From assembly GCA_036346225.1 (NCBI GenBank), contig JARFIW010001189.1:434001-498000 (forward strand): 64,000 nucleotides of DNA, given 5' to 3'. The notes beneath the pieces were generated by a model. The model was given only the letters and a program-made list of their open reading frames with translations, was not told where the DNA came from and ran no database searches. This document shows positions 32,851 to 43,817 of this stretch, one piece after another; positions within the stretch are counted from its first letter, which is position 1, and every line of letters begins with the position of its first letter. The translations under genes and the position numbers were made by a program. This DNA comes from Platerodrilus igneus (lineage: Eukaryota > Arthropoda > Insecta > Coleoptera > Lycidae).

Positions 32851-34452
32851 CCAAGCGCGGTTATTTCATGTTCGCTATGGTGGGCGGGGCCTGAATGGCT
32901 TCACTACCCTAGTGACTCGTGGCCGCCTCAACCAACATTGTCAACCTCAATTGCTGAGGTAACTACGGAAAAGAAGATCCTAACATTTGTCGCTCAAACA
33001 GATCCAAACGTCATTGACATTTTACTAAGCCGCTTTTCATCGTTATATAAAATCCAAGGCATCGTGGCTTACATTTATAGATTTTCTAAACTCATGGCTC
33101 AACGTCATACGGGTCCCTTAACAGACATTGAACTACACAATGCTCTCATGATTATCGTTCGGCATGTACAAAATGTTACATTTTCAAAGGAAATAGCTTC
33201 GATCAAGGCAAACCGTAAGTTACCTAAAAGCTTGCGAAAACTTTCTCCATTTGTTGATCCACAAAACATCTTAAGAGTAGGTGGGCGCTTGACACATTCT
33301 TCGCTTTCCTATTCCGAAAAGTTTCCTGCGTTATTGCCTCAGCGGCACCGATTAACCGAACTTATCATTCTGTCAACTCATGAAAGGTATTGCCATCCCG
33401 GTGTTAATACCACAGCGTATCTTATCCAACAGAATTTCTGGATCCTTTCTATTAAACATTCAATCAGAAATTATTTATCATCCTGTCATAGATGTTTTCG
33501 TACCAAACCGGTCCTGGTAACTCCTCCTATGGGAGACCTACCGGCAGCACGTATTACCCAAATCAAACCGTTCAGTATTGTTGGTGTTGATTTTGCTGGC
33601 CCTCTTTAATAAAGGCTAACCGCCTGCGAGGCTCTAAAACTCTTAAGGCCTATATTTGTATTTTTGTTTGTTTTGCCACTAAGGCAGCACATATTGAACT
33701 TGTTTCGGATTTGTCGGCAGACGCGTTTCTTGCCGCTTTGCGACGATTTATAGCACGTCGAGGACGCTGTTCTCAAATATTTAGCGATTGCGGTACTAAT
33801 TTTGTAGGTGCCTATCGTCAGCTTACGAGTTATCTGCATAGTGCAGTAACCTCAGAAAGGATAAAGTGGTCGTTTAATCCACCTAGCGCCCCTCACTTCG
33901 GTGGCTTGTGGGAAAGCGGTGTTAAGTCGGTAAAGACACACCTATCTCGCGTAATCGGCGAACAAAACTTACCTTTGAGGAACTGTACACAGTTCTTACA
34001 CAAATTGAATCTGTGCTAAATTCAAGGCCACTCTGCGCTTTGAGTTCGGATCCAAATGACTTGCGTTGCCTAACACCAGGTCATTTCCTAACTATGGAGC
34101 CTCTTTCTGCACCACCAGATGAGGACCATTTAACCAACGTTGTACCATTAAAAAGCAGGTGGAAACTCCTGCAAAAACTCCACCAAGATTTTTGGGCTCG
34201 CTGGAGCCATGAGTACTACATACTCTGAACCAGAAGGTTAAATGGCACTCTAAGGTAGGTGTCCGACAAGTGGAAAAGGACACTATTGTTCTCGTCAAGG
34301 ACGACCAGCTTTCTCCACTTCAATGGAAGTTTGGTCGTATTATTAATACTTTTCCCGGTGCGGACGGTATTATACGTGTCGCTGAAGTCAAAACGGCACA
34401 TGGCACACTAAAACGACCTTTGGTCAAACTAGCGCCGCTACCGGTATTTTAA
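32851..34452 (+). CDS. BEL/Pao integrase
   Basis: Zinc-binding part: HERYCHPGVNTTAYLIQQNFW and CHRCFRTKP give the H-x-H and C-x2-C ligands at about 33382-33510. Catalytic core: FSIVGVDFAGPL (first aspartate, about 33595), FSDCGTNFVGAYRQL (second aspartate, about 33786) and WSFNPPSAPHFGGLWESGVK (glutamate, about 33918). The C-terminal domain ends RPLVKLAPLPVF with TAA at 34450. Frame changes near 33605, 34012 and 34225. Joins reverse-transcribed DNA to the host chromosome. Confidence 0.88.
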
Positions 34453-34690
34453 TTTTATTTTTATGTTTAGATGTATATACACATTTTTACATGTATAGTA
34501 GTATATTATTTTACATATTTGCTTATTTACATATATATTTTTATTCTTTGCATAGTTGGTAATATCGCTCGCTGTAGTGCACCACCCTATCTTTCGTTAC
34601 CTCCTTTCCTAGCAAGGTCAAATCCCATGTGATTTCCTTCACCCAACCTACTTCCTCCTTTTCAAAATTCTATGAATTTGGTGGGCGGTA

Positions 34691-35136
34691 TGTTACGTCG
34701 TCATCGAACAATTCGGTATTTTGTGACAATAAATACTTTGTGCGTGCATCCTACAGTTTGAGTGAAACATTTTATATACCGGCAATAACAGTGCATAAAG
34801 TGACAGTCGTACTCGAGCCTTTAAAGAAGCAAGTCGCCTTCGAACCCTTGAAAAGGACGGTTGTGTTAGAGCTTTGAAAGCGAGACCGACACCATTTTCG
34901 TGCGTGTTTCTGGTTCTCCGTAAAAGCTTTTGTGCGTGAAAGTGTCTATTGCCCCAGCGGCGCAGGACTTAAGGTATTTATACCCTTTTACTAAGTAGTT
35001 TGATGTAGTTTTTTTGTTTGTTATTACATAACCGCTCCACCATTATCGTTATTGCTATAAAAGCAATTGGTCCTTCATTATAATTTGCATATTTTTATCA
35101 CACATTTATATCAACCTCCTTAACCCCAATCAATCA
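34691..35136 (+). repeat. BEL/Pao 3' LTR
   Basis: 446 bases, same as the 5' LTR apart from one base in the CCCCC run near 34954; followed by the target duplication GTGGT at 35137-35141. Confidence 0.93.
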
Positions 35137-36740
35137 GTGGTAGTCAACTGTCCTGCATATCTGAAGGTTTTTTGCGCGATATTCAGAAAAACCATGATTG
35201 TATTTCAATTTTACCTGTCAACAACACTGTTGTTGCCGGCGCCTTGTGGGACAAAGGCGAGAAAATTAAACAGCAAGTATTGATGGAATTTAAAATTGGG
35301 AATGTGGTATTCGAGTTTGTCTGTGTAGTGGTTCCTGCACTAATACGCAACGTAATTTTAGGTTTCGAATGATTAGCCCACTTGAAAATTAAAATTTGTT
35401 TTGATTCATTAAAACGATAATGGGAAATTTTAAGGGTTCGCAGCTGACTATAGATTTTAATAGTGAGAAGGTAGAATCTACAGGGTTAATAGTTGCTGAA
35501 ATAGGGGTTAGTAAAGACGAAGTAATCAAAGTGGAGCTAGCTGACCAGAATATAAAATGCAGTATGGAAGAAATTGTTGGGAAATATACTAAAAACAAAC
35601 AGAAATTGCTACAGTTACTGATGGACTTTTCAGAAGTTTTTTCTAACATACTAGGGAAAATCAAAGGGTATTATCACGAAATTAAAATGAAGGATGCGAC
35701 GCCGTTCTATAGTAAACCATATCCTATTCCGTATGTATATCGGGAGGCAGTAAAAAAACAAATCAACGAATTGGTTGAATGGGGTGTCATAGGAGAAAAG
35801 CAAACAGAGTTTGTAAATCCTCTGGTAGTAGTAAAAAGGAAGGACGGAAATCTACGGGTTTGCGTTGATGCGCGATACCTAAATATACAAATGAAAAAAG
35901 ATCATGTAATTCCTCCTAATGCATCTGAGCTGTTATATCAGATTCCTGTCGGTGCGATTTTCAGTACACTAGACTTAACAATGTCGTATTGGCAAGTGTC
36001 GCTGCACGAACCACACCAGAAATACACGGGGTTTATATATGATGATAAGACCTATGTTTTTAAGGTATCGCCATTTGGGTTGGCTACATCGGTAACAAGT
36101 TTTATTTACAATCGATTTTAAGGGAAGAAACCGACGATTTTGTAATACCCTATGTCAATGATTTATTAATTGTTTCCGAAGTGCAGATTTGCATGTCGAG
36201 CATATAAGAAAAATTTTTGACAAAATTAGTACAAGCAGGCGTTACACTTAAATTGAGTTAGTGTATTTTTGCACAAGAAGAGGTTCAGTTCGTAGGCCAT
36301 ATTCTGCCGTCGCGGGGTATTCGTGTAAAACCAGAACGGGTAGAAACTATCTTGAATTTTAAGCGTCCAGATAATATAAAAACATCAAGGCCCTTCTTAG
36401 GGTTGGTCAACTATGATTCACGTTTCATAGAACATTTTTCACATCTGACCGTTGGGTTACATCACTTGCTGAAGCCGACTGTGCAATGGGTTTGCGCAGA
36501 ACGGGAAGACGAGCTTTTGTTTGAAATTAAGGAGACATTCACTCGAGTGGTAACGCTAAATCCCCCTAATAGTAACTGAGATTTTTATAATCGCGCTCAC
36601 GCGTCAGCATATGCGATTGGGTCGTGTCCACATCAGAAGAATGGAAATGGCAGAATTCAGATAATTGCGTATTACTCTGGAGCATCGTTTGGCGTAAAGA
36701 ATATTTACAATTTAAAGCCGCATAAGTTTCCGATATATAA
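35137..36740 (+). pseudogene. Gypsy element: protease remainder, reverse transcriptase, RNase H
   Basis: Picks up exactly where the frame left off at 28134: SGSQLSCISEGFL completes the protease active-site region and VIPALI-like VVPALIRNVILGFE ends it (35370). Reverse transcriptase 35420-36121 has LVEWGVIG, PLVVVKRKDGNLRVCVDARYLN, FSTLDLTMSYWQVSL and FKVSPFGLATS. The palm motif at about 36150 reads YVNDLL instead of YVDDLL. RNase H has HASAYAIGS and a broken tail ending near 36740. Integrase is absent. Truncated and inactive. Confidence 0.85.
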
Positions 36741-37270
36741 TTGATGCTATTGCCACCTTCGTTTCCAATTCTTGTAAAAAATTTTAGTTTATATCAAGGG
36801 GGGTGTTTTATAGGTTATAAGTTAAGTGCTACAAGAACTCTTGCAATATGTATAATTTACTTGTTTTTGTTGGGGGGTGATGTAACAGGCACAATGCTGA
36901 ACACGATGTACAGCAGGAGTGGCGCAGCCCGCCTAACAAGGCAGTCGAGTCTAAGCCATAGAAAGTAGCAGACGTGTTGTTAAATTAAGCAGTATTCAAT
37001 TATTAATTTATAAGTTAGGTTTATGTGTTTAATGGTCCTGACCATTGCCAGTATCCGTATTGTATCAGAATTATGCCTTCCAAGTTTGTGTTATTTAACT
37101 GATGGTCATGAATTTTTAAGTTGAGCGTGTACTACCAGTTATTTTCATAACTGCAGGGAACCTACTCCTAATAAATAATATACAGTAGTGCTTTGTTCAT
37201 TTCAAAAACATCATTACATGATACCCAATGATAAGAATAAATAAGTTACACTATCCACGTTCTCTACATT
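36741..37270. other. Possible Gypsy 3' LTR or flank; no gene
   Basis: Contains TGTAACAGGCACAATGCTGA near 36881, a plausible LTR start, and no coding motif. I could not confirm a match to the putative 5' LTR. Confidence 0.3.
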
Positions 37271-37274
37271 TTTT

Positions 37275-38660
37275 ATAATAAAGTTTCCCCCGTGTCCTTA
37301 TATTTTTGCTGTACGGTTTTATATCCCTAAAATTCATTCAAATTAGTTTGTATGCTTCGTCTGTCTTTATTACTTCCATATTAGTTTGTACCTCTTTGCA
37401 GTTTTCATCAATCCATTGTTCTTTAACTTTCCTGCATTTGCGAATAATTTCCCATTTTATGGCTCTGTATCTATGTTTTCCTGTATTATCTATTCTGTTT
37501 TTGTATTTCCACCTTTTTTCTATTAAATTCATGATATCCTTTTTTATATATGGTTTCTGATTTTCTTTTGGTGTATACCCCAGAATATTTCTGGCCGCCA
37601 TGTCTAAGTTGGATTTAATGTCATTCCATTCTGTTTCTACTTTCTTTGTTTAGGAAACTTTCTTGATATCTTTCAGCAACTTATTTGATTTTTTCTCAAA
37701 TCTTTCGTGGATATAAAGTTTCTGAAAGTTAAAGTGCCTTTGTTCGTACCTTTTTTTGAAGTTTTTTAATTTAAGAGCGGGCTTCATAGTTACGATGTTG
37801 TAGTCAGTGCTTCTGGGTATGTTCTGATGTCTTTTATTTGATTCCTAAACCGTCGTCTAACAAGAATGTAATCTATTTAATATCTTCCTGTATCTCTTGG
37901 CATCATCCACGTGTATCGTCTTCTTGCCTGGTGTTGAAATAATGGTTATATGATGGTTAAATTATTCTTGTCGCAAATTTTTAGCAGCCTATTTCCCCTG
38001 TCATTTCTCGTGCTTAAACAAAATAAACCTACTACCGCTCCTTCCTAACCGTCACCTACCACTGCATTAAAATATTCGTAATTATTAAATTTTTGTGTCC
38101 TTTTACGTATCTTAGCATGTTTTCGATATCTTTGTAGATCGCCTCTACCTCTTCCTCCCTGTTACTAGAGGTGGTCATGTATATGTGTATTATTACTGCA
38201 TTTATCGGTTCAGATTCTAATCTAACTATGAGTACTCTTTCGATCATTTGAAAGTAGTTTTCTACATGTTGTCCTATCTTTTTTCGCATAAATATCCCCA
38301 TCCCCGAATCTCCTTCATCTGATCCTGTATGAATTACCCTAAAATCTCCACTCCAAATCTCCCTCGCCTCTGTCCAGTAAACTTTGCTGATCTCTACTAT
38401 GCTCAGTGCTAACCTAACCATTTCTATTTTCAAGTTCTCTAACCTACCTACTTGCTTCATACTTCTGACATTCCACACTCCGACTCGCAAAATGTTCCCT
38501 GCCCTTTCTTTAAACTTTCCGATCACATCCTCCGAAATAGTCCCCTTCCAGAGATCCGAATGTGGGACTATTTTAACTTTAAAATCTTTTACCCCAGAGA
38601 ATGCCATCATGTTACTTACAATTTAAGTACGCTGTGTACTTGGGACGGCAGTAGTGTATT
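37275..38660 (-). pseudogene. LINE-B fragment, endonuclease and N-terminal polymerase region
   Basis: Minus-strand remnant. 38610-38056 (184 residues) holds the endonuclease start: ILRVGVWNVRSMKQVGRLEN, then ALSIVEISKVYWTEAREIW, SDEGDSGMGIFMRKKIG and AIYKDIENMLRYVKGHKNLI. 37601-37338 carries ARNILGYTPKENQKPYI and KWEIIRKCRKVKEQWIDENC, the linker before the polymerase. It matches LINE-B at 46300-47570. Truncated at both ends; its 5' end is next to an element X-like fragment at 38700. Confidence 0.8.
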
Positions 38661-38699
38661 TAGTTACGAATCACCCCCACATTTCCTCCAGAATCCCAC

Positions 38700-38880
38700 A
38701 TTTCCTCACACATCTGGACCAAATTTACATGTAAATTCGCACTATAAAGTCTTATTTTTTAAGAATCTCCACCTGCTCTCTCCCTGTGGAGATGAATCTC
38801 CTCCTTGTGGAATTTTTTACCCCAACCATTTTGATTACATCACACCCGCATTCTTTCCACCCGCGAGATAAATCTTTCTC
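38700..38880 (+). repeat. Element X terminal/subterminal fragment
   Basis: TTTACATGTAAATTCGCACT then ATAAAGTCTTATTTTTTAAG and CTCC-rich units (CTCCTTGTGGAA) match the terminal and subterminal sequence of element X at 16308-16400 and 23690-23740. It lies at the left edge of the Polinton-like region and may be its terminus. Confidence 0.55.
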
Positions 38881-38894
38881 CACATTTCCACCCA

Positions 38895-39307
38895 CGAGAT
38901 AAACCTATCTTGTTTGGTATCAATTAATATTAGAATTTTCTCAGCTACCTGAATCTCTAGGAATTTTTCAGATTGCATCATCCCCAAGGGAGCTACCCCC
39001 ATTTTAAGATTTCTTACCTATAGCGACTTTTGAGCGTTCTTATAAATTTTCTTAGTCATGCGATACATCTTGTTAGCTTAGAATTTTATTGCAGAATCTG
39101 TAAACAGATTTAAAATCGGACTACTCCTTACAAAGTTACACTTTAAGCTCTCAAACCTCTAAATTTCACCTTTGCTTTATAAGCAAAACTAACAAATAGT
39201 TTTCCTCGTCTAGCCAATACATCTTTCGAGATAAACCTACCTTGTTTGGTATCAATTAATATTAGATTTTTCTCAGCTACCCGAATCTTTTTATTTCTAA
39301 TTTTCAG
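38895..39307. repeat. Repeated motif of about 75 bases (two copies here)
   Basis: The block CGAGATAAACCTATCTTGTT followed by TGGTATCAATTAATATTAGA and TTTTCTCAGCTACCTGAATC occurs at 38895-38960 and again at 39227-39292. A third, weaker copy is at 42216-42275. Non-coding. Confidence 0.6.
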
Positions 39308-39309
39308 AT

Positions 39310-40552
39310 CTCCGCGGCTAGCTCTTTTTCAACGTCTTAAAACCGGTTGTAGAAATTGTTTTGTGAACCTTAGAATTTTGGTGTTGAAAATAAAAAACTA
39401 AACATATTAAATAAAATTTATTGATAAAATAGCCGCTACTGAACACCTTATCCATCTAACGTATTAATTTTTTTAAATAATATTAACAAACAACGCTAGT
39501 TCGCAGGATCTGAAATTTGTGTAAACAAGGATGAACTCCATTCAACGGTACATCAACTACTTATTTTCTCTTTAGGAATATACACCAGAAACTTGTATGC
39601 TTTAATTAATTAAAAGCAGAAAGTTTTGTCCGAAACGCTACTGTAAAATATATAGGGCAAATAAATTATTCCCTGAATGTGTTTTCAATTGCAATAACTG
39701 ACTATACAATCACAATTTAAATTACACTTTATTTAACTAAGTTACTTTAAACAAGAAATTACCGCATCCAAAAATTCCAATGCATGCTTAACAATAATGT
39801 AGAAATGGCAAGGTCGACTTTTGATGTCCAATGTAATGTGTTTTAAATATCTAAAAAGAAAGCGCATTTTGCTGGTATGAAATCTATGGAATTTCTCCTG
39901 TAATGAAAGAAGAATGCATTCGTAATTGAAAATGCGTGCTACAACTTTCGCTAGATACCAGCCATGTATGTTAATTAGAAATTTTGTGTATGACATCATT
40001 AACTACCTAAATTCCAGAATTAACAAAATGTAATAAACCAGATTAAGTACTGAAAGTAAATGGGTCTTATTACCTAAATTACCTTACGTGACGCGGTAGA
40101 AGCATTATAACGCAAATTCCGGAAACTTCCAATGTAGTATTAATAAATTTGTAACTCGTAATCCAACAAATATTCTAGATTTCTTAACGAACATTTGAAT
40201 GCTGTTTTATAATTTCTTTTCTTGGACTTTCTATTAATTATGTTGAGAATATGTTTCAATGACGCGCATTTCAAATCGAGATATAATTGTTTGTAGATTA
40301 CCAATACCACGAGGCGCTGAAAAGTGCGTATTTACGGAAAATACAAACCTCATTTAGTAGTATAATTAACGGAGCTTAACAGTGGACGATGTTACACCAC
40401 GACATTAAATGGTGTGCTTGAATATTTTCTTTGGAAACAATCGAAGATTGCCGAAGACACTCGAAGAGTGCACAAACGCGGTCACTAAACCACAATTAAT
40501 AATCGCCTTTATAGGTTTAACATTTTACCATTACCAATGACTTTAATTTCTT
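39310..40552. other. No gene recognised
   Basis: AT-rich. A minus-strand frame of 85 residues at 39742-39999 has an ATG start but no recognised motif; with the minus-strand Polinton-like genes nearby it could be a small orphan, but I cannot support it further. Confidence 0.3.
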
Positions 40553-40656
40553 ATTGGAGAGAATCCTTATTCTCCCACACACTGCTACGTAGTTGCATGT
40601 CCATTCCTTTTGAGGTATATGCTCGTTATAGGTTGTAGCACCGCGGTTTTACTTAA
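40553..40656 (-). pseudogene. Fragment of the element X orphan gene
   Basis: About 95 bases closely match element X genes: AGAATAAGGATTCTCTCCAA, GGACATGCAACTACG and ACAACCTATAACGAGCATAT (minus strand) correspond to copy 3 near 22640-22730, with about 85 percent identity by eye. It directly abuts the DNA polymerase B remnant at 40657. Confidence 0.65.
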
Positions 40657-40840
40657 CTACACTTTGAGAGATCCCTTTAATCTTTTTTTAATCGTGTCCT
40701 TCTCGCGTACAATACAGTAGGACTTAGCCTTACTACCTACAAATTCTAACACCAAGTCACCGTTAAACTCGTCTTTAAATTTCCCCCACAACTTTTTGTT
40801 AACATGCGGTATATTGTGTTTATTATTTCCGCGTACACCA
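40657..40840 (-). pseudogene. DNA polymerase B C-terminal fragment (Polinton-type)
   Basis: About 55 residues in one frame ending at a TAG (40657-40659). The stretch LWGKFKDEFNG followed by LEFVGSKAKSYCI and KKRLKG matches in layout the conserved C-terminal K-D-E..G....EFVGL.(S/P)K.Y.....KKAKG region of protein-primed B-family polymerases of Polintons, adintoviruses and related elements. The polymerase, exonuclease and palm motifs are absent from the window. I infer a 5'-truncated remnant. Identification rests on this short motif only. Confidence 0.6.
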
Positions 40841-40977
40841 CTTTAAACCTAAAAATAAAAACAGGATAGTTTAATACGTCTATTAATAATTTATGGTAAT
40901 GTTGGCGATACAAATATGTAAAACAAACTTTATCAAGAAATATGTTTTAATAGAATACATACACGTATTGATAACAT

Positions 40978-41370
40978 CTATAAACCGCTGTGGTAACCAG
41001 AGTCTGGCGAATCTAGGATAGCCAAATCTCTAAACATTTGCGCAAGCGATTGCCTTGCAGTTGCATCTTTTAAGTACTGAATGGGGAAACATTTAATAAT
41101 TTCCAACACTGTCAAGTAATTTAAATTGCTGCAATCATTAGACAGAGAAATAATGGCACTGCTCTCTCCTCTAATAACGTTTGAACCCTTTCTTCCTCCG
41201 TCGTATTTCCACATACTTTTTATATCAGCAACAAATTTTTCGTAAAATTCTGGAAAGTTTCTACACCTTAACTCAACCATTTTAAAACAGATCAATTCTC
41301 GCAAATTTAATAGCTTGATGCACTCGTACGCAGGTAGGACAATAACATTCCCATCTTTCGTAATCTTCAT
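40978..41370 (-). CDS. Orphan 130-residue protein, Polinton-like cluster
   Basis: Uninterrupted frame with ATG at 41368-41370. It overlaps the stop of the upstream 144-residue gene as ATGA, as expected for coupled translation in compact viral gene blocks. The sequence shows no signal peptide or membrane segment; it has a cysteine-poor mixed fold with CFKMVELRCRNFPEFYEKFV. Function unknown. It has stayed open, unlike most frames in this window. Confidence 0.6.
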   Translation of the reverse strand: MKITKDGNVIVLPAYECIKLLNLRELICFKMVELRCRNFPEFYEKFVADIKSMWKYDGGRKGSNVIRGESSAIISLSNDCSNLNYLTVLEIIKCFPIQYLKDATARQSLAQMFRDLAILDSPDSGYHSGL

Positions 41371-41801
41371 ATTATATAAATTCTCTTTTCAAAATTGTTC
41401 AACAACCATATACTTCTATTAAAGGCTGTGCTCAGCTGCAATTTGAAATCTTGATCCAATTGTATGTCAACAACATCGTTTCCAGTAGTCAGACCATTTA
41501 ATCGTACTTGTTTTGAGTCTTGAGCAAATTGGCGAATTTGAAATTCTACTTGAAAAGTACACAATTTCTTCCAATCGAAGTAAGAGAATGTTATCGTAGA
41601 ATCAGCACACATACCACTACAGCAAATCACTTGGATGACAGGTTGAAGACCACCATATAAATCAAAACCAACTTCTAATATATGGTGGTGATAATTTGAA
41701 GGAAATTCGCCTAACCTATAGGTTGACTTACCAACCAGTTGGTTGATATTTAATTGTGGTACTCGCACATCACTTGTAACGTCAACACAAGAAAAATCCA
41801 T
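41367..41801 (-). CDS. Orphan 144-residue protein, Polinton-like cluster
   Basis: Uninterrupted frame with ATG at 41799-41801, starting MDFSCVDVTSDVRVPQLNIN, with beta-rich, serine- and valine-rich sequence (VIQVICCSGMCADSTITFSY). Its stop overlaps the next gene by four bases. A role as a virion component of a Polinton-like element is possible from context and predicted beta content, but no capsid motif is recognised. Confidence 0.6.
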   Translation of the reverse strand: MDFSCVDVTSDVRVPQLNINQLVGKSTYRLGEFPSNYHHHILEVGFDLYGGLQPVIQVICCSGMCADSTITFSYFDWKKLCTFQVEFQIRQFAQDSKQVRLNGLTTGNDVVDIQLDQDFKLQLSTAFNRSIWLLNNFEKRIYII

Positions 41802-42973
41802 CTTTAATTTATAATTTTAATCAAACTCGATGATACTTTGACGACTAATGCACTGGAACATAGCTCTCGCCTTTTATGCCGATGGTCGAGCGTGCGCAGC
41901 TCCTTATTATATTAGTTGGCGTTATATGCAAGTCTTGACTGGAAAAGTGACGTGTATAATTGTTTATAGTGGGTTTTACCTGTATGTATTTAACCACCAA
42001 CGCCATTTTAGAATTATTAAACAAAATTACTCTTAGCAGTATTTTAATATACCATCGTGTAAGATTTCAATTATTATTGTGTTTTTCCTCAGGTTCTCAA
42101 ATCCCTCGGAATTTTTTCAAAATCGAATGACCCTTACTGATTTGCAGATTAACCTTTGCAAGCACCGTATATAATTCATCTTTAATCTATTTCTAAACCG
42201 TATCGCTCTGTCTTTTGAGATAAACCCTGGTGTAACCCATAAAATTAGTATAGAATTTTCCTGGGTAATTGAAATTAATTATCAGGTCTTTTAAAAATAG
42301 TTCCAACAAAGACCTGTATATATTGTATTAATATTCAAAACCTATCAGCAAAACACCTTTGCATTTTATTTAGATTTAGCTCGATAATAGAGTTAAACTT
42401 CAAAAATATTTATTAGTGGTTAGAATTGTTAAAATTTTCAATTAGTGAATCCACATACAAATGATTAAACCAAAAGGTATAATACATACATTAATTCTGC
42501 ACGGTGACCTAGAAAGTGGTTGGATAATTTATTTTAAATGTAGTTCAACATAAGACGTAAATTCTAAATAAATTTGGTGAAATGTATGATCATTAGCCTT
42601 GCATTGTTTGTCGATGACGTCTGACTAATAATTTAATAAAAGCACTTTCCACAATTCTAGTTAATATACGGAATACACATTCTATAATTTGATTTAAATT
42701 GGGTTAATGTAAGGACAAATTATACTTATACTTTCTCTATGTACATAAATACGGGGAAATGATGCCAAAAGTTCATTTTAAGTTTATTTTGTAAAGCGTA
42801 AAGTCGTTTATAGTGTAATTAATAGTAATACTGAATTTTCAGTCTTTGGTTTAAAATTTCGTGTGAGGACTATCGACAAAGAAGAGTAAGTCTTAGTTTG
42901 AATTTTGCAAACGTAGAAGAAATTAATATTTACATGTATAATTCAAAACTGTTAATCAACAATTTTTTCTAGA
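41802..42973. promoter_or_regulatory. Divergent intergenic region of the Polinton-like cluster
   Basis: 1.2 kb without a convincing gene, between the leftward gene starting at 41801 and the rightward gene at 42974, so it must hold both promoters. CTTTTATGCC (41869) and TTATTATATTAG (41905) are the only TATA-like strings noted. Includes the third copy of the repeated motif at 42216. Confidence 0.35.
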
Positions 42974-43817
42974 ATGAACATCTTAAGTATTGCATGCAGT
43001 GTGTGCGAAAATGTTTTTACTGGATGTGATGCCATAAAAAAACACAACGAAAGGCACATCGAGATGGTTTATTTCAGGAGGAACTAAAATTACAGCCAAT
43101 GAGTGGGAACAAATTAAGGATTTGGAAAACCAATCGACCGCAGCGCATAAAGAACGTATAAACACCGCAATTCAGTTAGAACGAACCAAGTTACTATTTG
43201 AAAAACCATACACCATAACAAAATCTTCTTCCAAAATCATAATTGTAGGTCTGAACCCATTCGACGATTACAAAATAATTTTTAGATTTGTTGACACCAT
43301 TTCGCAGAGCGTACTTGATGTATCCCTCAACGTATTTAGGAAGTTTATATCAAATCTTCCACACATTATACGCACTATGGAAGTTGGCATGCAAAATCAG
43401 ATATGCAAATTCGACAACTTGCGTTTTTATTTAAATAAGAATTGTTTAGTGAAGATGATGACATTTGATGGGAATTATATGATATTTACCAAAGGAACTT
43501 TAGAGCACTTTTTAGGGGTATCTCAGATCGTTCTCAACCATGCTAATACTTTAAAAGAACTAACGGAAAAGGGTACTCCTAATATAGATCTGTTTCTGTT
43601 AGATGTCGCAATGGAAAGATATAATAGGAATGATGTTCCACAGAATCTCGCACATGATGTAATTAAAAACAAATACAGTAATAGTGATATTGGGGCCATA
43701 TTATACGAATTTATAAGAACCTACCCAAGATTGTTTGAAAACAGTATTTGTAAACAAGTTGAGTATATGGGAGAATACAACAGGTTTCCATTCCACGCAT
43801 TTACGAGCGATGTTTAA
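42974..43817 (+). pseudogene. C2H2 zinc-finger protein of the Polinton-like cluster (one frame change)
   Basis: ATG at 42974 opens a frame with a classic C2H2 finger, CSVCENVF....IKKHNERH (C-x2-C-x12-H-x3-H), which stops at 43086. From about 43062 the next frame continues WFISGGTKITANEWEQIKDL and runs 240 further residues to TAA at 43815. The two parts look like one gene of about 275 residues separated by a single-base shift near 43055-43065. Without the shift the long part has no ATG at a sensible place (first codon at 43122 is TTG). The body has LFEKPYTITKSSSKIIIVGL and FRFVDTISQSVLDVSL; I do not recognise it. Could be an assembly indel or a programmed shift. Confidence 0.65.

Larger units (their letters stand above)
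28135..35136 (+). mobile_element. BEL/Pao LTR retrotransposon, complete and young
   Basis: Two LTRs (28135-28581 and 34691-35136) that I read as identical except for one cytosine in a homopolymer. Target duplication GTGGT at 28130-28134 and 35137-35141. Internal order gag, protease, reverse transcriptase, RNase H, integrase fits BEL/Pao; no envelope is visible. It splits the protease codons of a Gypsy element. LTRs start TGTTACG and end CAATCA. Confidence 0.93.

Noticed and set aside
41848..42036. 62-residue plus-strand ORF in the divergent region
   Set aside because: Has an ATG but no motif and overlaps the likely promoter region; not supported.
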